A stretch of DNA of 64,000 nucleotides from Pseudomonas sp. DNDY-54 (GTDB lineage Bacteria > Pseudomonadota > Gammaproteobacteria > Pseudomonadales > Pseudomonadaceae): contig NZ_CP082271.1 of the NCBI RefSeq assembly GCF_019880365.1, forward strand, positions 4,348,896 to 4,412,895, given 5' to 3'. A program made the position numbers and the translations under genes. The notes beneath the pieces are model-generated. The model ran no database searches and was not told where the DNA came from. It worked only from the letters and a program-made list of their open reading frames with translations. This document shows positions 9,105 through 17,093 of this stretch, piece after piece (the first letter of the stretch is position 1; the number at the start of each line of letters is the position of its first letter).

Positions 9105-9998
9105 TTAGCTCTTGAGCGCCAGAATACGCCGAGCGCCGTTTAGAACGATGAATCCCACAACGGTACCGATAATCAGGTCTGGGTAGTTTGACCCAGTCCA
9201 AGCGACGAGCGCTCCGGCGACTATAACCCCCATGTTGATGACCACATCATTGGCGGAGAATATCCAGCTCGCTTTCATGTGAGCACCACCTTCCCGGTGT
9301 TTGGAAATAAGCAGCAGACAGCCCGTATTGGCGAGCAATGCCAGGAACGCAACGGCGATCATTATCAGCGACTCGGGCTCACTACCGAATACAAAGCGCC
9401 TAATCACCTCTACGAGCACGCCGAGTGCCAAAATTAGCTGGAGAACACCAGCAAGGTGTGCAGCACGCACCTGCAGACTGACGCTACGTCCAACTGCATA
9501 AAGGGCTAGGCCGTACACTGCCGCGTCAGCGAACATATCGAGCGAATCGGCAATCAGGCCCGTGGACCTGGCGATCAGGCCAGCGGTCATCTCTACCACG
9601 AACATGAAGGCGTTGATGCCTAACAGTAAACGCAGGGAGCGGGATTCCTGTGTAGAGTCCGCCGAATTCTCGGCGGCTTTGATCATCTCTGGGTCGGCAG
9701 CGACGGTTTTCTGAAGAGTGGCGCCTAGCCCTAACGTCGCCAGCTTTGTGGTTATGGGCTCAACGGCACCGCAATGCATGACATCTAACCGACGGTCCGA
9801 CAAATCAAAAGTCAGCTTCCGAATTCCGTCCAAACCACTCAGGGCCAAGCGGATCATTCGCTCTTCTGATGGACAATCCATTTTTGGCACGGCGTAAACA
9901 CTGACCCATTGTGCTGTCGTATCGGCAGGGTTTTGCACACCGGCATCGGCGGCTGGTGTCGCATCGCAGCCGCAACGATCGCCATCGGATTTGCTCAT
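9105..9998 (-). CDS. Cation diffusion facilitator family transporter with N-terminal metal-binding domain
   Basis: Proton-coupled efflux of a divalent heavy metal across the inner membrane. 297 residues. A Cys/Asp-rich head (GDRCGCDAT) and an HMA-like fold with PKMDCPSEE (about 38-46) precede six hydrophobic segments. Intramembrane site motifs are DSLDMFADA in TM2 and FSANDVVIN in TM5, differing from the His-Asp pairs of zinc-type CzcD/ZitB. It is divergent from a MerR/CadR regulator and served by the MerR-type promoter at 10032-10062. Pb(II) or Cd(II)/Zn(II) is the likely substrate by regulator type; the sequence alone does not decide. Confidence 0.85.
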   Translation of the reverse strand: MSKSDGDRCGCDATPAADAGVQNPADTTAQWVSVYAVPKMDCPSEERMIRLALSGLDGIRKLTFDLSDRRLDVMHCGAVEPITTKLATLGLGATLQKTVAADPEMIKAAENSADSTQESRSLRLLLGINAFMFVVEMTAGLIARSTGLIADSLDMFADAAVYGLALYAVGRSVSLQVRAAHLAGVLQLILALGVLVEVIRRFVFGSEPESLIMIAVAFLALLANTGCLLLISKHREGGAHMKASWIFSANDVVINMGVIVAGALVAWTGSNYPDLIIGTVVGFIVLNGARRILALKS

Positions 9999-10031
9999 GA
10001 TACGGCTCCACTTGAAATCGAAGATGGGATC

Positions 10032-10062
10032 ATTAAAAACCTTATAGCTACCATAAGGTCAA
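10032..10062 (-). promoter_or_regulatory. MerR-type promoter/operator with 19-bp spacer
   Basis: Read on the minus strand toward the CDF gene: -35 TTGACC (10062-10057), 19-base spacer, -10 TTTAAT (10037-10032). The spacer carries a perfect 7-bp dyad, ACCTTAT (10039-10045) and ATAAGGT (10053-10059). Over-long spacers with a centred dyad are the hallmark of promoters untwisted by metal-bound MerR-family activators, and the regulator gene starts 30 bases away on the other strand. Confidence 0.85.
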
Positions 10063-10092
10063 TAACGCAGAGAACCGAAGAGGATTCGCGCG

Positions 10093-10497
10093 ATGCGCAT
10101 TGGTCAGTTAGCAAGGCTAGTAGGGATTGATACACAGACGATCCGCTTCTATGAGCAGCAGGGATTGTTACCTCCGCCTAATCGTCAGCCGAACGGCTAT
10201 CGGGTTTACAACGAGAAGCATGGCGAGCGGCTAGCGTTCATCCGACGCTGCCGAATTCTGAATCTTTCACTTCCAGAAATTCATGCACTCCAAAGTTACC
10301 AAGATGACCCTGGCCGGCCTTGTGCGGCCGTTAATGCCTTGCTTGATGATCACATTTCTCAAGTCAGGTCTCAGATAGCCGCTTTGCAATCACTGGAACG
10401 ACAACTCGTTTCGCTGCGGGCAAATTGCAACGATGGGCGGGAAGTTAAGGCTTGTGGAATTCTCGCGGGAATAAGCGAGGACGCATGCGTTAAATGA
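10093..10497 (+). CDS. MerR-family heavy-metal regulator (CadR/PbrR-like)
   Basis: DNA-binding metal sensor that activates the divergent cation-efflux gene. 134 residues. It has the N-terminal winged HTH (MRIGQLARLVGIDTQTIRFY), a dimerisation helix, and Cys positions of the CadR/PbrR group: Cys in GRPCAAVN, Cys in LRANCNDG, and a C-terminal tail with two more (KACGILAG, EDACVK). The start ATG follows AGAGGA. The 3' end overlaps the last codons of the converging transposase remnant. Whether it senses Pb, Cd or Zn is not decided here. Confidence 0.87.
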   Translation: MRIGQLARLVGIDTQTIRFYEQQGLLPPPNRQPNGYRVYNEKHGERLAFIRRCRILNLSLPEIHALQSYQDDPGRPCAAVNALLDDHISQVRSQIAALQSLERQLVSLRANCNDGREVKACGILAGISEDACVK

Positions 10498-11380
10498 ATG
10501 GCGTTCGGCGCGCGGGGCTGAACATCTCGGCCATATGATCCCGGGTCCGCATGCGCATGCGGTAGATTAAGGCCAGCATCAGCGTGTAGCGCTTCGGCAG
10601 TAAGCAGTCCTTCAACTCGGCTACGTCCGACGCCGCGGCTTGGGCAGCAAAGTGGCGGATCTTAGTGTCGACAATTCCTTCAAAAATGGAACCCAGATCC
10701 CCGAAGCTCTCTAGCTAAGCCAGATGGTCGATCAGTACCTCTAGGTGCTTGCGAGATGGCTTCTTGGGTGACTGCTTCAGCGTATTGAAGTCACTCTGGC
10801 GTCGGCCGAAGTCAGTGTCGAGCAGATCCTTTAGCTTGTGGATCACCTCGACTGGCGTTCTGGTTACTACGAGGTTGAATATTGCCTCTTGGGATTCGGC
10901 ATGAATTCGCTCAGCGAGATCATTTAGAGTCGAGTAATCTAGGCAGATCAGCTCTTCGATTACGGAGTTGATGATGTCGGCGCGCTGGTCAAGCACAAAC
11001 GACATCGCTTTGGCATGCCGCTCGGCGAGCTCCATGGCATCGGAGCCGTAGAATACCGTCACACCGAGGCGAGCTCGGATCGCGTTCATGTGGCGATATT
11101 GCTGGAACCACTTGTATTCCGCGAGTTTCACCTTGCTACGCTGACCTAACTCTCCGCGAATGAAGTCCACCAGTTGACCAGGGACGTCGGTGATATCAGG
11201 AAAATATCGGAGCACCTGAAAGGTCTTGAGAAGAACGGCGAGATTGAGGTGAAAGGGGGCCTTGGACTTGCTCCGTACCCACTTAATCTCATCATCTGAG
11301 AACGAAAAATCACGCTGCAGTTCAGCTTTTGAATACGCCTTTGGCAGGGTGGGATACGCCGTACGCTCTAATGAAGCCAT
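10490..11380 (-). pseudogene. Tn3-family transposase remnant (N-terminal third, in-frame stop)
   Basis: Tn3-type transposases are about 980-1,000 residues; only about 296 codons remain. The frame opens with the DUF4158-type N-terminus (LERTAYPTLP) and runs to ...EVLIDHLA. A TAG at 10715-10717 interrupts it, after which the same frame continues with family-like sequence (LESFGDLG, DTKIRHFAAQ, LPKRYTLMLALIYRMR) until it breaks into unrelated DNA near 10510 and stops at 10490. The catalytic DDE domain is therefore absent and the gene is dead. The matching transposon end lies upstream at 11477-11514. Confidence 0.85.
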
Positions 11381-11476
11381 AGGAACTCCTTTTCTGAGGA
11401 GTCAGAAAAGATAGTCCACGATCAGAGGCTGTGCGGTCTATTTGGTAAACTCGTTTGGCATCAACACGTTACGAGC

Positions 11477-11514
11477 GGAGTGAGTGAATTTTCCCTTTAT
11501 CTCGGCATGACCCC
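11477..11514 (-). mobile_element. Probable Tn3-family terminal inverted repeat (one end)
   Basis: On the minus strand, 11514 reads inward as GGGGTCATGCCGAGATAAAG and continues AT-rich to about 11477, in the direction of the transposase remnant. A GGGGTC start and a length near 38 bp are typical of Tn3-family ends. The IS3-family remnant begins immediately outside it, so this is the insertion junction. I found no partner end in the window, in line with deletion of the rest of the transposon. Confidence 0.6.
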
Positions 11515-12064
11515 TCCAGTGGCCTCACCAAATCATCTTGAGCGTCGATTCAATGTCACCGAACCCAACAAGGTCTGGGTTACGGACATCACCTACATCC
11601 GCACCTATGAGGGCTGATTATTTTTGGCGGTGGTACTCGATCTGTTTTCGCGGCAGGTAATCGGTTGGTCGATGAAGCAGCAGATGACCAGCGACCTGGC
11701 TATCGATGCATTGCTGATGGCGGTTTGGCGGCGTAAGCCAAAGCAGGAGCTGATGATTCACTCAGACCAAGGTAGCCAGTTCAGCAGCGGCGACTGGCAG
11801 AGCTTCCTGAAAACCAACAACTTGCTTGGCAGCATGAGTCGACGTGGTAACTGCCATGACAACGTGGTAGCGGAAAGCTTTTTCCAGTTGCTGAAGCGAG
11901 AGCGGATCAGGCGAAAGATCTACAGCACCAGGCAAGATGCTCGCGCTGATGTGTTCGACTACATCGAGATGTTCTACAACCCAAAACGCCGGCATGGTTT
12001 CAACAACCAGCTGTCGCCGGTAGAGTTTGAAAAACGCTATTTCCAGAGCCTGGAAAGTGTCTAG
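11515..12064 (+). pseudogene. IS3-family transposase OrfB remnant (5'-truncated, nonsense codon)
   Basis: C-terminal half of an IS3-family integrase-type transposase. In-frame sequence begins at the Tn3 junction (SPNHLERRFNVTEPNKVWVT) and shows the DDE residues: Asp in WVTDITYI, Asp in IHSDQGSQFSS, and Glu in NVVAESFFQLLKRE. A TGA replaces the usual Trp codon after YEG (about 11617), splitting the frame; the downstream part starts at 11624. The N-terminal half and OrfA are gone, so the element cannot transpose. The right end of the IS follows directly. Confidence 0.88.
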
Positions 12065-12082
12065 GAAATCCGGGGCGATTCA
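12058..12082 (+). mobile_element. IS3-family right terminal repeat
   Basis: TGTCTAGGAAATCCGGGGCG plus ATTCA overlaps the transposase stop codon and ends in TCA, the usual IS3-family right end (the left end would begin TGA...). No left copy is present, since that side was lost at the Tn3 junction. Confidence 0.6.
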
Positions 12083-12392
12083 TGCACCATCATTTGCCTC
12101 CCCCTCACGCAAGGATTGGTCTCACCGCTTTCGATCTCTGCTGAGTCTGGGGAAGTTCCAGCAAAGCAATGAAAAGCCTTTTTAGACATACTCGATTGAC
12201 CACTTCTGGCCGATAGCTGCCGCTCATCCCACCGCGTCGTGTACCGCTGCGACGGCATCTCGCGCCGCATCGCCCACTTAGGGGCTGCAGGGATACGACC
12301 GAGTCGCACTGTACCCCTGCCCTCGGGCATTAATCCGGTCGACTACAGCCATCAGCCGATCGGTACCCGGGCGTGTTAACGGGGTAAACCCT
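12083..12392. other. Non-coding stretch between the IS remnant and the tandem repeats
   Basis: About 310 bases. A minus-strand open frame (12061-12330) crosses the IS end and has no recognisable domain, so I do not call it. No tRNA, terminator or transposon end is visible. Confidence 0.4.
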
Positions 12393-13555
12393 AACCCAGC
12401 ACGACGTGGGCTGGAGCGATGGCTCAGCCTCGACTGCATTCTCGGGGCGCTCGCCAGTTTCCGGTCAGCGCTCAGCTAATTCCGGTCATGTAGTCGACCA
12501 TTCTTTTCGGCTCTGGCGGGCAGCCGGTGCCCTCGATAGCGCCTGTGGAATACTGCACGAGATGTTCGCAACCCAGCAACGACGTGGGCTGGAGTAGTAG
12601 CAAAACCTCAACTGCATTCTCGGGGCGCTCGCCAGTTTCCGGTCAGCGCTCAGCTAATTCCGGTCATGTAGTCGACCATTCTTTTCGGCTCTGGCGGGCA
12701 GCCGGTGCCCTCGATAGTGCCTGTGGGAATGCTGCACGAGATGTTCGTAACCCAGCAACGACGTGGCAGGAGTAGTGGCAAAGCCTCAACTGCATTCTCG
12801 GGGCGCTCGCCAGTTTCCGGTCAGTGCTCAGCTAATTCCGGTCATGTAGTCGACCATTCTTTTCGGCTCTGGCGGGCAGCCGGTGCCCTCGATAGCGCCT
12901 GTGGAATACTGCACGAGGTGTTCGCAACCCAGCAACGACGTGACAGGAGTAGTGGCAAAGCCTCAACTGCATTCTCGGGGCGCTCGCCAGTTTCCGGTCA
13001 GCGCTCAGCTAATTCCGGTCATGTAGTCGACCATTCTTTTCGGCTCTGGCGGGCAGCCGGTGCCCTCGATAGCGCCTGTGGAATACTGCACGAGATGTTC
13101 GCAACCCAGCAACGACGTGGGCTGGTGTAGTAGCAAAGCCTCAACTGCATTCTCGGGGCGCTCGCCAGTTTCCGGTCAGCGCTCAGCTAATTCCGGTCAT
13201 GTAGTCGACCATTCTTTTCGGCTCTGGCGGGCAGCCGGTGGCCTCGATAGCGCCTGTGGGAATGCTGCACGAGATGTTCGTAACCCAGCAACGACGTGGG
13301 CTGGAGTAGTGGCAAAGCCTCAACTGCATTCTCGGGGCGCTCGCCAGTTTCCGGTCAGCGCTCAGCTAATTCCGGTCATGTAGTCGACCATTCTTTTCGG
13401 CTCTGGCGGGCAGCCGGTGCCCTCAACAGCGCTTGTGAGAATGCTGCACGAAAAGACCGTAACCCAGAAATGACACGGGCTGGAGCCATGGCAAAGCCTC
13501 AACTGCACTCTCGGGGCGCTCGCCAGTTTCCGGCCAGCACTCATGGAATTCCGGT
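12393..13555 (+). repeat. Tandem array of about 6.5 copies of a 177-179 bp unit
   Basis: Units begin at AACCCAGCAACGACGTGG-like sequence at 12393, 12570, 12749, 12926, 13103, 13282 and 13461, giving lengths 177, 179, 177, 177, 179 and 179; the seventh copy decays after about 95 bases. Each unit contains the block CATTCTCGGGGCGCTCGCCA, then CCGGTCAGCGCTCAGC and GTCGACCATTCTTTTCGGCT. Most differences lie at the junction (GGAATACTGCACG or GGGAATGCTGCACG). Lengths that are not always multiples of three shift the frame between units, so the open frames across it are unlikely to be protein. There are no unique spacers, so it is not CRISPR. Confidence 0.93.
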
Positions 13556-13682
13556 AGACGCGACTTGGCTCCGTCAAGGTCGTGCGTTGAAATCTTGAGT
13601 CAGTGCGTAGTGCTGGCCACGCTCGTTATAGTGAAAGGGGTCATACCCATAGCAAAGCCGAGGTCTAACGTGACTATAAAAA

Positions 13683-13919
13683 ATGAAGATCAAATGGCAG
13701 CCACAGATACTCCGCATGCAGGCAAGGTTGGGGATCCACAGGTCCTTGAGGGTGATCTTCAGTAACCACGCCGACTACGGTTACCATTGGGTAAGAAAAC
13801 CCAATAAAACACCTCCCTTCAATGGCCAAAGCGCTCTGCAGTTAATGCTGTCTGGCCGTACTGCTGAACTGGCCGAGGTGCGCCGCTATCTAGATTCGGT
13901 ACGAGAACCACCTTTCTAA
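13683..13919 (+). pseudogene. Possible fragment of an Xre/MbcA/ParS-type antitoxin
   Basis: A 78-codon frame whose C-terminal half (HWVRKPNKT, PFNGQSALQLMLSGRTAE, VRRYLDSVREP) resembles the toxin-binding domain at the end of RES-Xre-type antitoxins. A stop codon lies just before the ATG, no ribosome site is seen, and the usual N-terminal HTH part is missing, so this is probably a truncated relic. A neighbouring frame (13671-13765) may be part of the lost N-terminus. No RES-domain toxin follows. Confidence 0.45.
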
Positions 13920-14077
13920 ATAAAGTTGTCGTAACGCATCGAAAGCATCCGGGAATTCCTGGCGGCGCAGCCACGTCTCTTGAGCGCGATTCACAAAAAA
14001 AAGCAGCGTTTAACTGAAGGGCGGCACCCTGCTGAATTTCGAAGTCGGGAGCCTTGGGGCAGGCATCGGCTGCAATT

Positions 14078-14314
14078 TCACTGGTATACGCCGTGCTCGA
14101 TGCGCTGCAAGTATGCCTCGACAGCCTGCAACCCTACCGGATCAGTGATAATTGCCGATGGCATCTCACCATTGAAGTACCTGCAGGGTCGGCCAAGCCA
14201 TTCCTCGGCCAGTTTCTGGTTACCAAAGACGCTAATCGCCCGCTCCAGCACTTTGTTGTACTGGCCAGAGCTTAACGGAACCGATTGTTTCCTTACTGAA
14301 GGCTTTTTGCGCAT
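14078..14314 (-). CDS. Small MbcA/ParS-type antitoxin-domain protein
   Basis: 78 residues starting at ATG 14314, preceded by AGAGGT at good distance; the preceding GTG is a less likely start. After a basic head (RKKPSVRKQ) the protein is almost entirely a ParS/MbcA (DUF2384-like) domain: AISVFGNQKLAEEWLGRP, MPSAIITDPVGLQAVEAYL, RIEHG. In RES-Xre modules this domain binds the NAD-cleaving RES toxin. No toxin gene adjoins it here, and 160 bases away is a second, truncated copy of the domain on the other strand. Function is inferred from the domain only. Confidence 0.65.
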   Translation of the reverse strand: MRKKPSVRKQSVPLSSGQYNKVLERAISVFGNQKLAEEWLGRPCRYFNGEMPSAIITDPVGLQAVEAYLQRIEHGVYQ

Positions 14315-14339
14315 CACGACCTCTTTCGAATTGGAGAAA

Positions 14340-14450
14340 CTTCACGAGATCTTTTGAGTTGAAAGCTGCAGCGCTTGTGCCGCCGGAGGATGCAAGGTGC
14401 ATCCATTCACAATCAATGCGCGCCATCACGATTACGCCCCTTTTAGAGTC
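14340..14450 (-). pseudogene. Degenerate partial copy of the small gene at 15912-16091
   Basis: On the minus strand this segment matches the 5' end of the gene starting at 16091, including its ribosome-site region (AAAAGGGGCGTAATCGTG here, AAAAAGGAGCGTAATCATG there) and the block CTGCAGCTTTCA. Small indels put the copy out of frame, and homology stops just before the ParS-type gene at 14314. Confidence 0.6.
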
Positions 14451-14455
14451 CCGGG

Positions 14456-14780
14456 TTCTAGCCGGGTTCTACCCCGAGAGCACGCGCGCTGATGGGTATG
14501 GATTGCAGTTTGCCACTCTTCACGCTAGCTGGGGTTATGGCTCGGCTGAAGAATCTCAGCGATTCTAGACGCGTTGCCCGGGATGGCTTTTTCTACGACG
14601 GCGGTACCCTACCTCTGGAGCTCAGACTGGCGCAGTATCTTAGGCCTTTCCAGGATTCCCTCTAGAACGGTGAGATCAACGTCAGTGAAAAACACGCCGC
14701 TCATTACGGCAGGACGCTTTCGGAATAAAACTAAGGACGCGAGACTTCTACATCTTGCCGATCGGCTTTGATGTCGTGAA
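14456..14780. other. Non-coding stretch before the sirtuin gene
   Basis: About 325 bases. The short repeat GGGTTCTAGCCGGGTTCTA sits near 14453-14471. Short open frames have no ribosome site or recognisable domain. I see no RNA gene or mobile-element end. Confidence 0.4.
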
Positions 14781-15545
14781 TTAAACCGTAGGAAAAGCGG
14801 CTTTCAAAAGCGCTGGCAGCACCTCGGATGCTCGGCCAATCAACATCAGCTCGTTGGCATTGCCGAGGGAGACGTCCGCAAGATTGACATGGATTACGGT
14901 AGCTCCCGCAGCGAGTGCTATTTCCGGGATGTCCGCCGCAGGCGTAACGATGCCTGAGGTACCTACAGAGATCAGTACCTGGCACGTTTTCACCATATGC
15001 ATGGCTGCTTTCCAGGGAGCCATGGGTAAATCCTCTTTGAACCAGACGACAGCGGGCCGCAATTTCCCATTGCAGCGTCTGCAACGAGGGGGCTCTACCT
15101 CCTGTCCATCACCATGTACCACTAGCTGCTCCTCACTCAGATCGGCAGGCCGATGGCAGGCGAAGCATTTCGGCTGCGCAAGACTCCCGTGTAGATGAAC
15201 CACGTCCACCGACCCAGCGCGCTCGTGAAGGTCATCAATGTTCTGAGTCACTACGAACACCTCCCTGCCTGTGGCAGCAAGTCGCGACGGCACTAGATGA
15301 GCTGCATTCGGTTGGGCTTGTGTAGTCTGATGCCTTCTCCACAAATACCATCCCCAAACGAGCGCAGCGTTGGCACGGAACGCCTCTGCGGTCTCCAATC
15401 GCTGGGGATCGTACGTTGCCCAAAGCCCGGTAAGCTTGTCGCGGAAGGTGGGAATACCACTTTCCGCGGAAATACCAGCGCCCGTGAAGAACACCACGCT
15501 ACGGGCGGATTGCAAGGCGAAGGATGCTTGCTGCATGTCGCTCAT
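14781..15545 (-). CDS. cobB: Sir2-family NAD-dependent protein deacylase (class III, SIRT5-like)
   Basis: Removes acyl groups from protein lysines using NAD+, releasing nicotinamide. 254 residues. Rossmann and NAD motifs GAGISAESGIPTFRD (about 22-36) and TQNIDDLHERAG, the catalytic His in HLHGS, and a zinc ribbon of four Cys (CFACH ... CRRC) are all present. Helix alpha-4 carries Tyr-X-X-Arg (WYLWRR), the residues that bind succinyl or malonyl groups in class III sirtuins. It overlaps the upstream BPSL0761-type gene by 4 bases. It lies inside the mobile-element-rich region and may duplicate a core copy elsewhere. A free-standing Sir2 in an island can also be a defence NADase; no partner is visible. 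Confidence 0.9.
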   Translation of the reverse strand: MSDMQQASFALQSARSVVFFTGAGISAESGIPTFRDKLTGLWATYDPQRLETAEAFRANAALVWGWYLWRRHQTTQAQPNAAHLVPSRLAATGREVFVVTQNIDDLHERAGSVDVVHLHGSLAQPKCFACHRPADLSEEQLVVHGDGQEVEPPRCRRCNGKLRPAVVWFKEDLPMAPWKAAMHMVKTCQVLISVGTSGIVTPAADIPEIALAAGATVIHVNLADVSLGNANELMLIGRASEVLPALLKAAFPTV

Positions 15546-15871
15546 GAGGGACCTGTCTGATGATGCTTTATGGCTGGATCGTTAGAGCAGGTGTCATAGC
15601 TCGATGGTCGAGCGCCCGACTCTAGCGATGAGCAGAGCAGCGGCTGGTGGAATGCGATTACCCTCCTTCGGTATTCATCCTCAGGCGCCTCGTTCACCAG
15701 GCATTCCTCAAGACGCCCCAGCGAGAAAACTTGAGCGGCAGAGAGGTAGTGCCTAAGCAGACTTTTGGCAGAACGGCGGATACCCTGCGGTAAATCTTCG
15801 TCACGAGAGAGCTCACGCAGGAACGCCTCTGTTTTGACGATTGCGCGCGTTCGCTCATAAGGAAGGGTCAA
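15542..15871 (-). CDS. BPSL0761-like small protein
   Basis: 109 residues resembling the BPSL0761 family of small soluble proteins of unknown function (start MTLPYERTRAIVKTEAFLRE, then RRSAKSLLRHYLS). Its stop overlaps the start of the sirtuin gene (ATGA), so the two are probably co-translated. The C-terminal third (after about residue 80) is low in complexity and may be altered. Function is unknown. Confidence 0.65.
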   Translation of the reverse strand: MTLPYERTRAIVKTEAFLRELSRDEDLPQGIRRSAKSLLRHYLSAAQVFSLGRLEECLVNEAPEDEYRRRVIAFHQPLLCSSLESGARPSSYDTCSNDPAIKHHQTGPS

Positions 15872-15911
15872 TCTCGTTATCTCCTGATCATGAACTAAAA
15901 GCCCCGGCTAG

Positions 15912-16091
15912 CTAGCTCACCAACGCCGACCATCCAGTGCGCAGTTCAGCGCCTCGGGCATCGAAGCAAAAGTGGTGAAGCCGTACCAAGTAGGGGGCGA
16001 TGTCCACTAGCGTTTTACGAGCTGAAAGCTGCAGAGCTTGTAACGCCGCAAGATTCAAGGTGGTCCAATCCTGATCAGAGCGCGTGATCAT
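15912..16091 (-). CDS. Small protein of unknown function
   Basis: 59 residues (MITRSDQDWTTLNLAALQAL ... GAELRTGWSALVS). The start at 16091 is set by GGAG seven bases upstream, inside the end of the preceding membrane-protein gene, which it overlaps by 17 bases. I do not recognise the family. A frameshifted copy of its 5' end sits at 14340-14450. Confidence 0.55.
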   Translation of the reverse strand: MITRSDQDWTTLNLAALQALQLSARKTLVDIAPYLVRLHHFCFDARGAELRTGWSALVS

Positions 16092-16257
16092 GATTACGCT
16101 CCTTTTTGGCCTCCCTCCATTCCATCCACTTGGCAAAACCCCACGCCGCGGTTCCCATTGTCAGCAAGGCCCAGAGTAGCCATTGCGGAAATTGGTACTG
16201 GCCGCTTAGCCAAAGACCTGCGCCTCCGCTAAGCATCGCCATACAAAACCATCTCAT
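16075..16257 (-). CDS. Small two-helix membrane protein
   Basis: 60 residues: two hydrophobic segments (about 4-18 and 25-40, WLLWALLTMGTAAWGF) and a charged C-tail (EWREAKKERNHDH). It overlaps the downstream small gene in a different frame, an arrangement that suggests coupling. The family is unknown. It could be accessory to the neighbouring island genes, but nothing shows that directly. Confidence 0.5.
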   Translation of the reverse strand: MRWFCMAMLSGGAGLWLSGQYQFPQWLLWALLTMGTAAWGFAKWMEWREAKKERNHDHAL

Positions 16258-16847
16258 CAGCCTGTTCCCCGATTACATACGAGATACCACGATAACCGCA
16301 TGCTCTCCTGTGCTAACGCCAGTGCTGAAAATTTTGTCGGCTCCGAGATTTGGAAGTGAGAATGGAAAGCCTCCGAATTCCCGACGCAGCCTTCATACTG
16401 CCGAAAAACCTGGTCGCCTGGGAACAGCGTGAGCATGCGATTTGGTGGAGGTTTCCCAGTGAGCGCTTGTGGCGGTCCTGTGATTTTTTGCAGGACCGCC
16501 ACCGACATCTTGCGGTAATCGAGTGCAGCGACACTGGCTACAAGAGCGAAGTCTCGATGACAGATCAGTGAACTGCTGATGGATTAGCTGAGTGCGGCAT
16601 GGGAATAGTGAATTTGCCCGGTGGTATTGCGGGATTTTCAGCTCAGCAACGGCGGTGGTAGCTGGCAGGCCTGCGGCGAATTTAAATATCAGAAGCTGCG
16701 GATAGAGATGAGGGGCGTCGTCGTTACAACGCTCTGGGCCTAGGAGCTTTTTGCTATTCTGTCGGCCTGCGCCGCGGGACTTCGTTGGCAACGGCTCGCC
16801 GTTGCTTCCCCCTGCGGACACCCATTCAACCGTTTCCTGAGGTCACG
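16258..16847. other. 590-base intergenic region with a perfect 10-bp hairpin and a leader hairpin
   Basis: Overlapping short frames on both strands (16350-16571 plus, 16257-16508 minus) have no recognisable domain. They share a perfect inverted repeat, GGCGGTCCTG (16471-16480) and CAGGACCGCC (16491-16500), with a T-rich loop, which argues against both being coding. A second perfect stem, GCAACGGC (16788-16795) and GCCGTTGC (16798-16805), lies 43 bases before the AbrB-like gene and may be part of its leader. Confidence 0.45.
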
Positions 16848-17093
16848 ATGCGAAATCATGTAGTGATTGAGGACTGGGATGGCGACGGTGCTATTCGCCT
16901 ACCCGACGAAGTTCTGCAGGAAATGGGCGTCGACGTTGGGGACACGCTCTATCTGCTCGAGGAGTTCGTAGGCACTACTCGTTGCCTCGTGCTCAGTAAA
17001 TCGCCGCGTATCCCTGATCGTGTAGATGAGCTGGTTGGCCATTGGGAGTCGTTTGGCAAAGACTCCGCCGAGATAAACGCCAAGGACGAGTGA
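16848..17093 (+). CDS. AbrB/MazE-like DNA-binding or antitoxin-type protein
   Basis: 81 residues. The N-terminal half fits a swapped-hairpin AbrB fold: DWDGDGAIRLPDEVLQEMGV then DVGDTLYLLEE, the usual pattern of G-hydrophobic-P-x-E-hydrophobic-L followed by GD. The ATG at 16848 follows GAGGT. AbrB-type proteins are often antitoxins, but no toxin gene lies downstream before the tRNA fragment, so it is an orphan. The assignment is by pattern only. Confidence 0.6.
   Translation: MRNHVVIEDWDGDGAIRLPDEVLQEMGVDVGDTLYLLEEFVGTTRCLVLSKSPRIPDRVDELVGHWESFGKDSAEINAKDE

Noticed and set aside
12393..13555. CRISPR array
   Set aside because: Units are about 178 bp, contiguous and without variable spacers.
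12406..13598. Repeat proteins encoded by the array
   Set aside because: Unit lengths of 177 and 179 shift the reading frame between units and no ribosome site or domain is seen.
13638..13649. GGGGTCATACCC as the second Tn3-family end
   Set aside because: Only the first eight bases match the end at 11514; the sequence then diverges.
16350..16571. A small plus-strand gene
   Set aside because: It has no recognisable domain and is broken by the perfect hairpin at 16471-16500.
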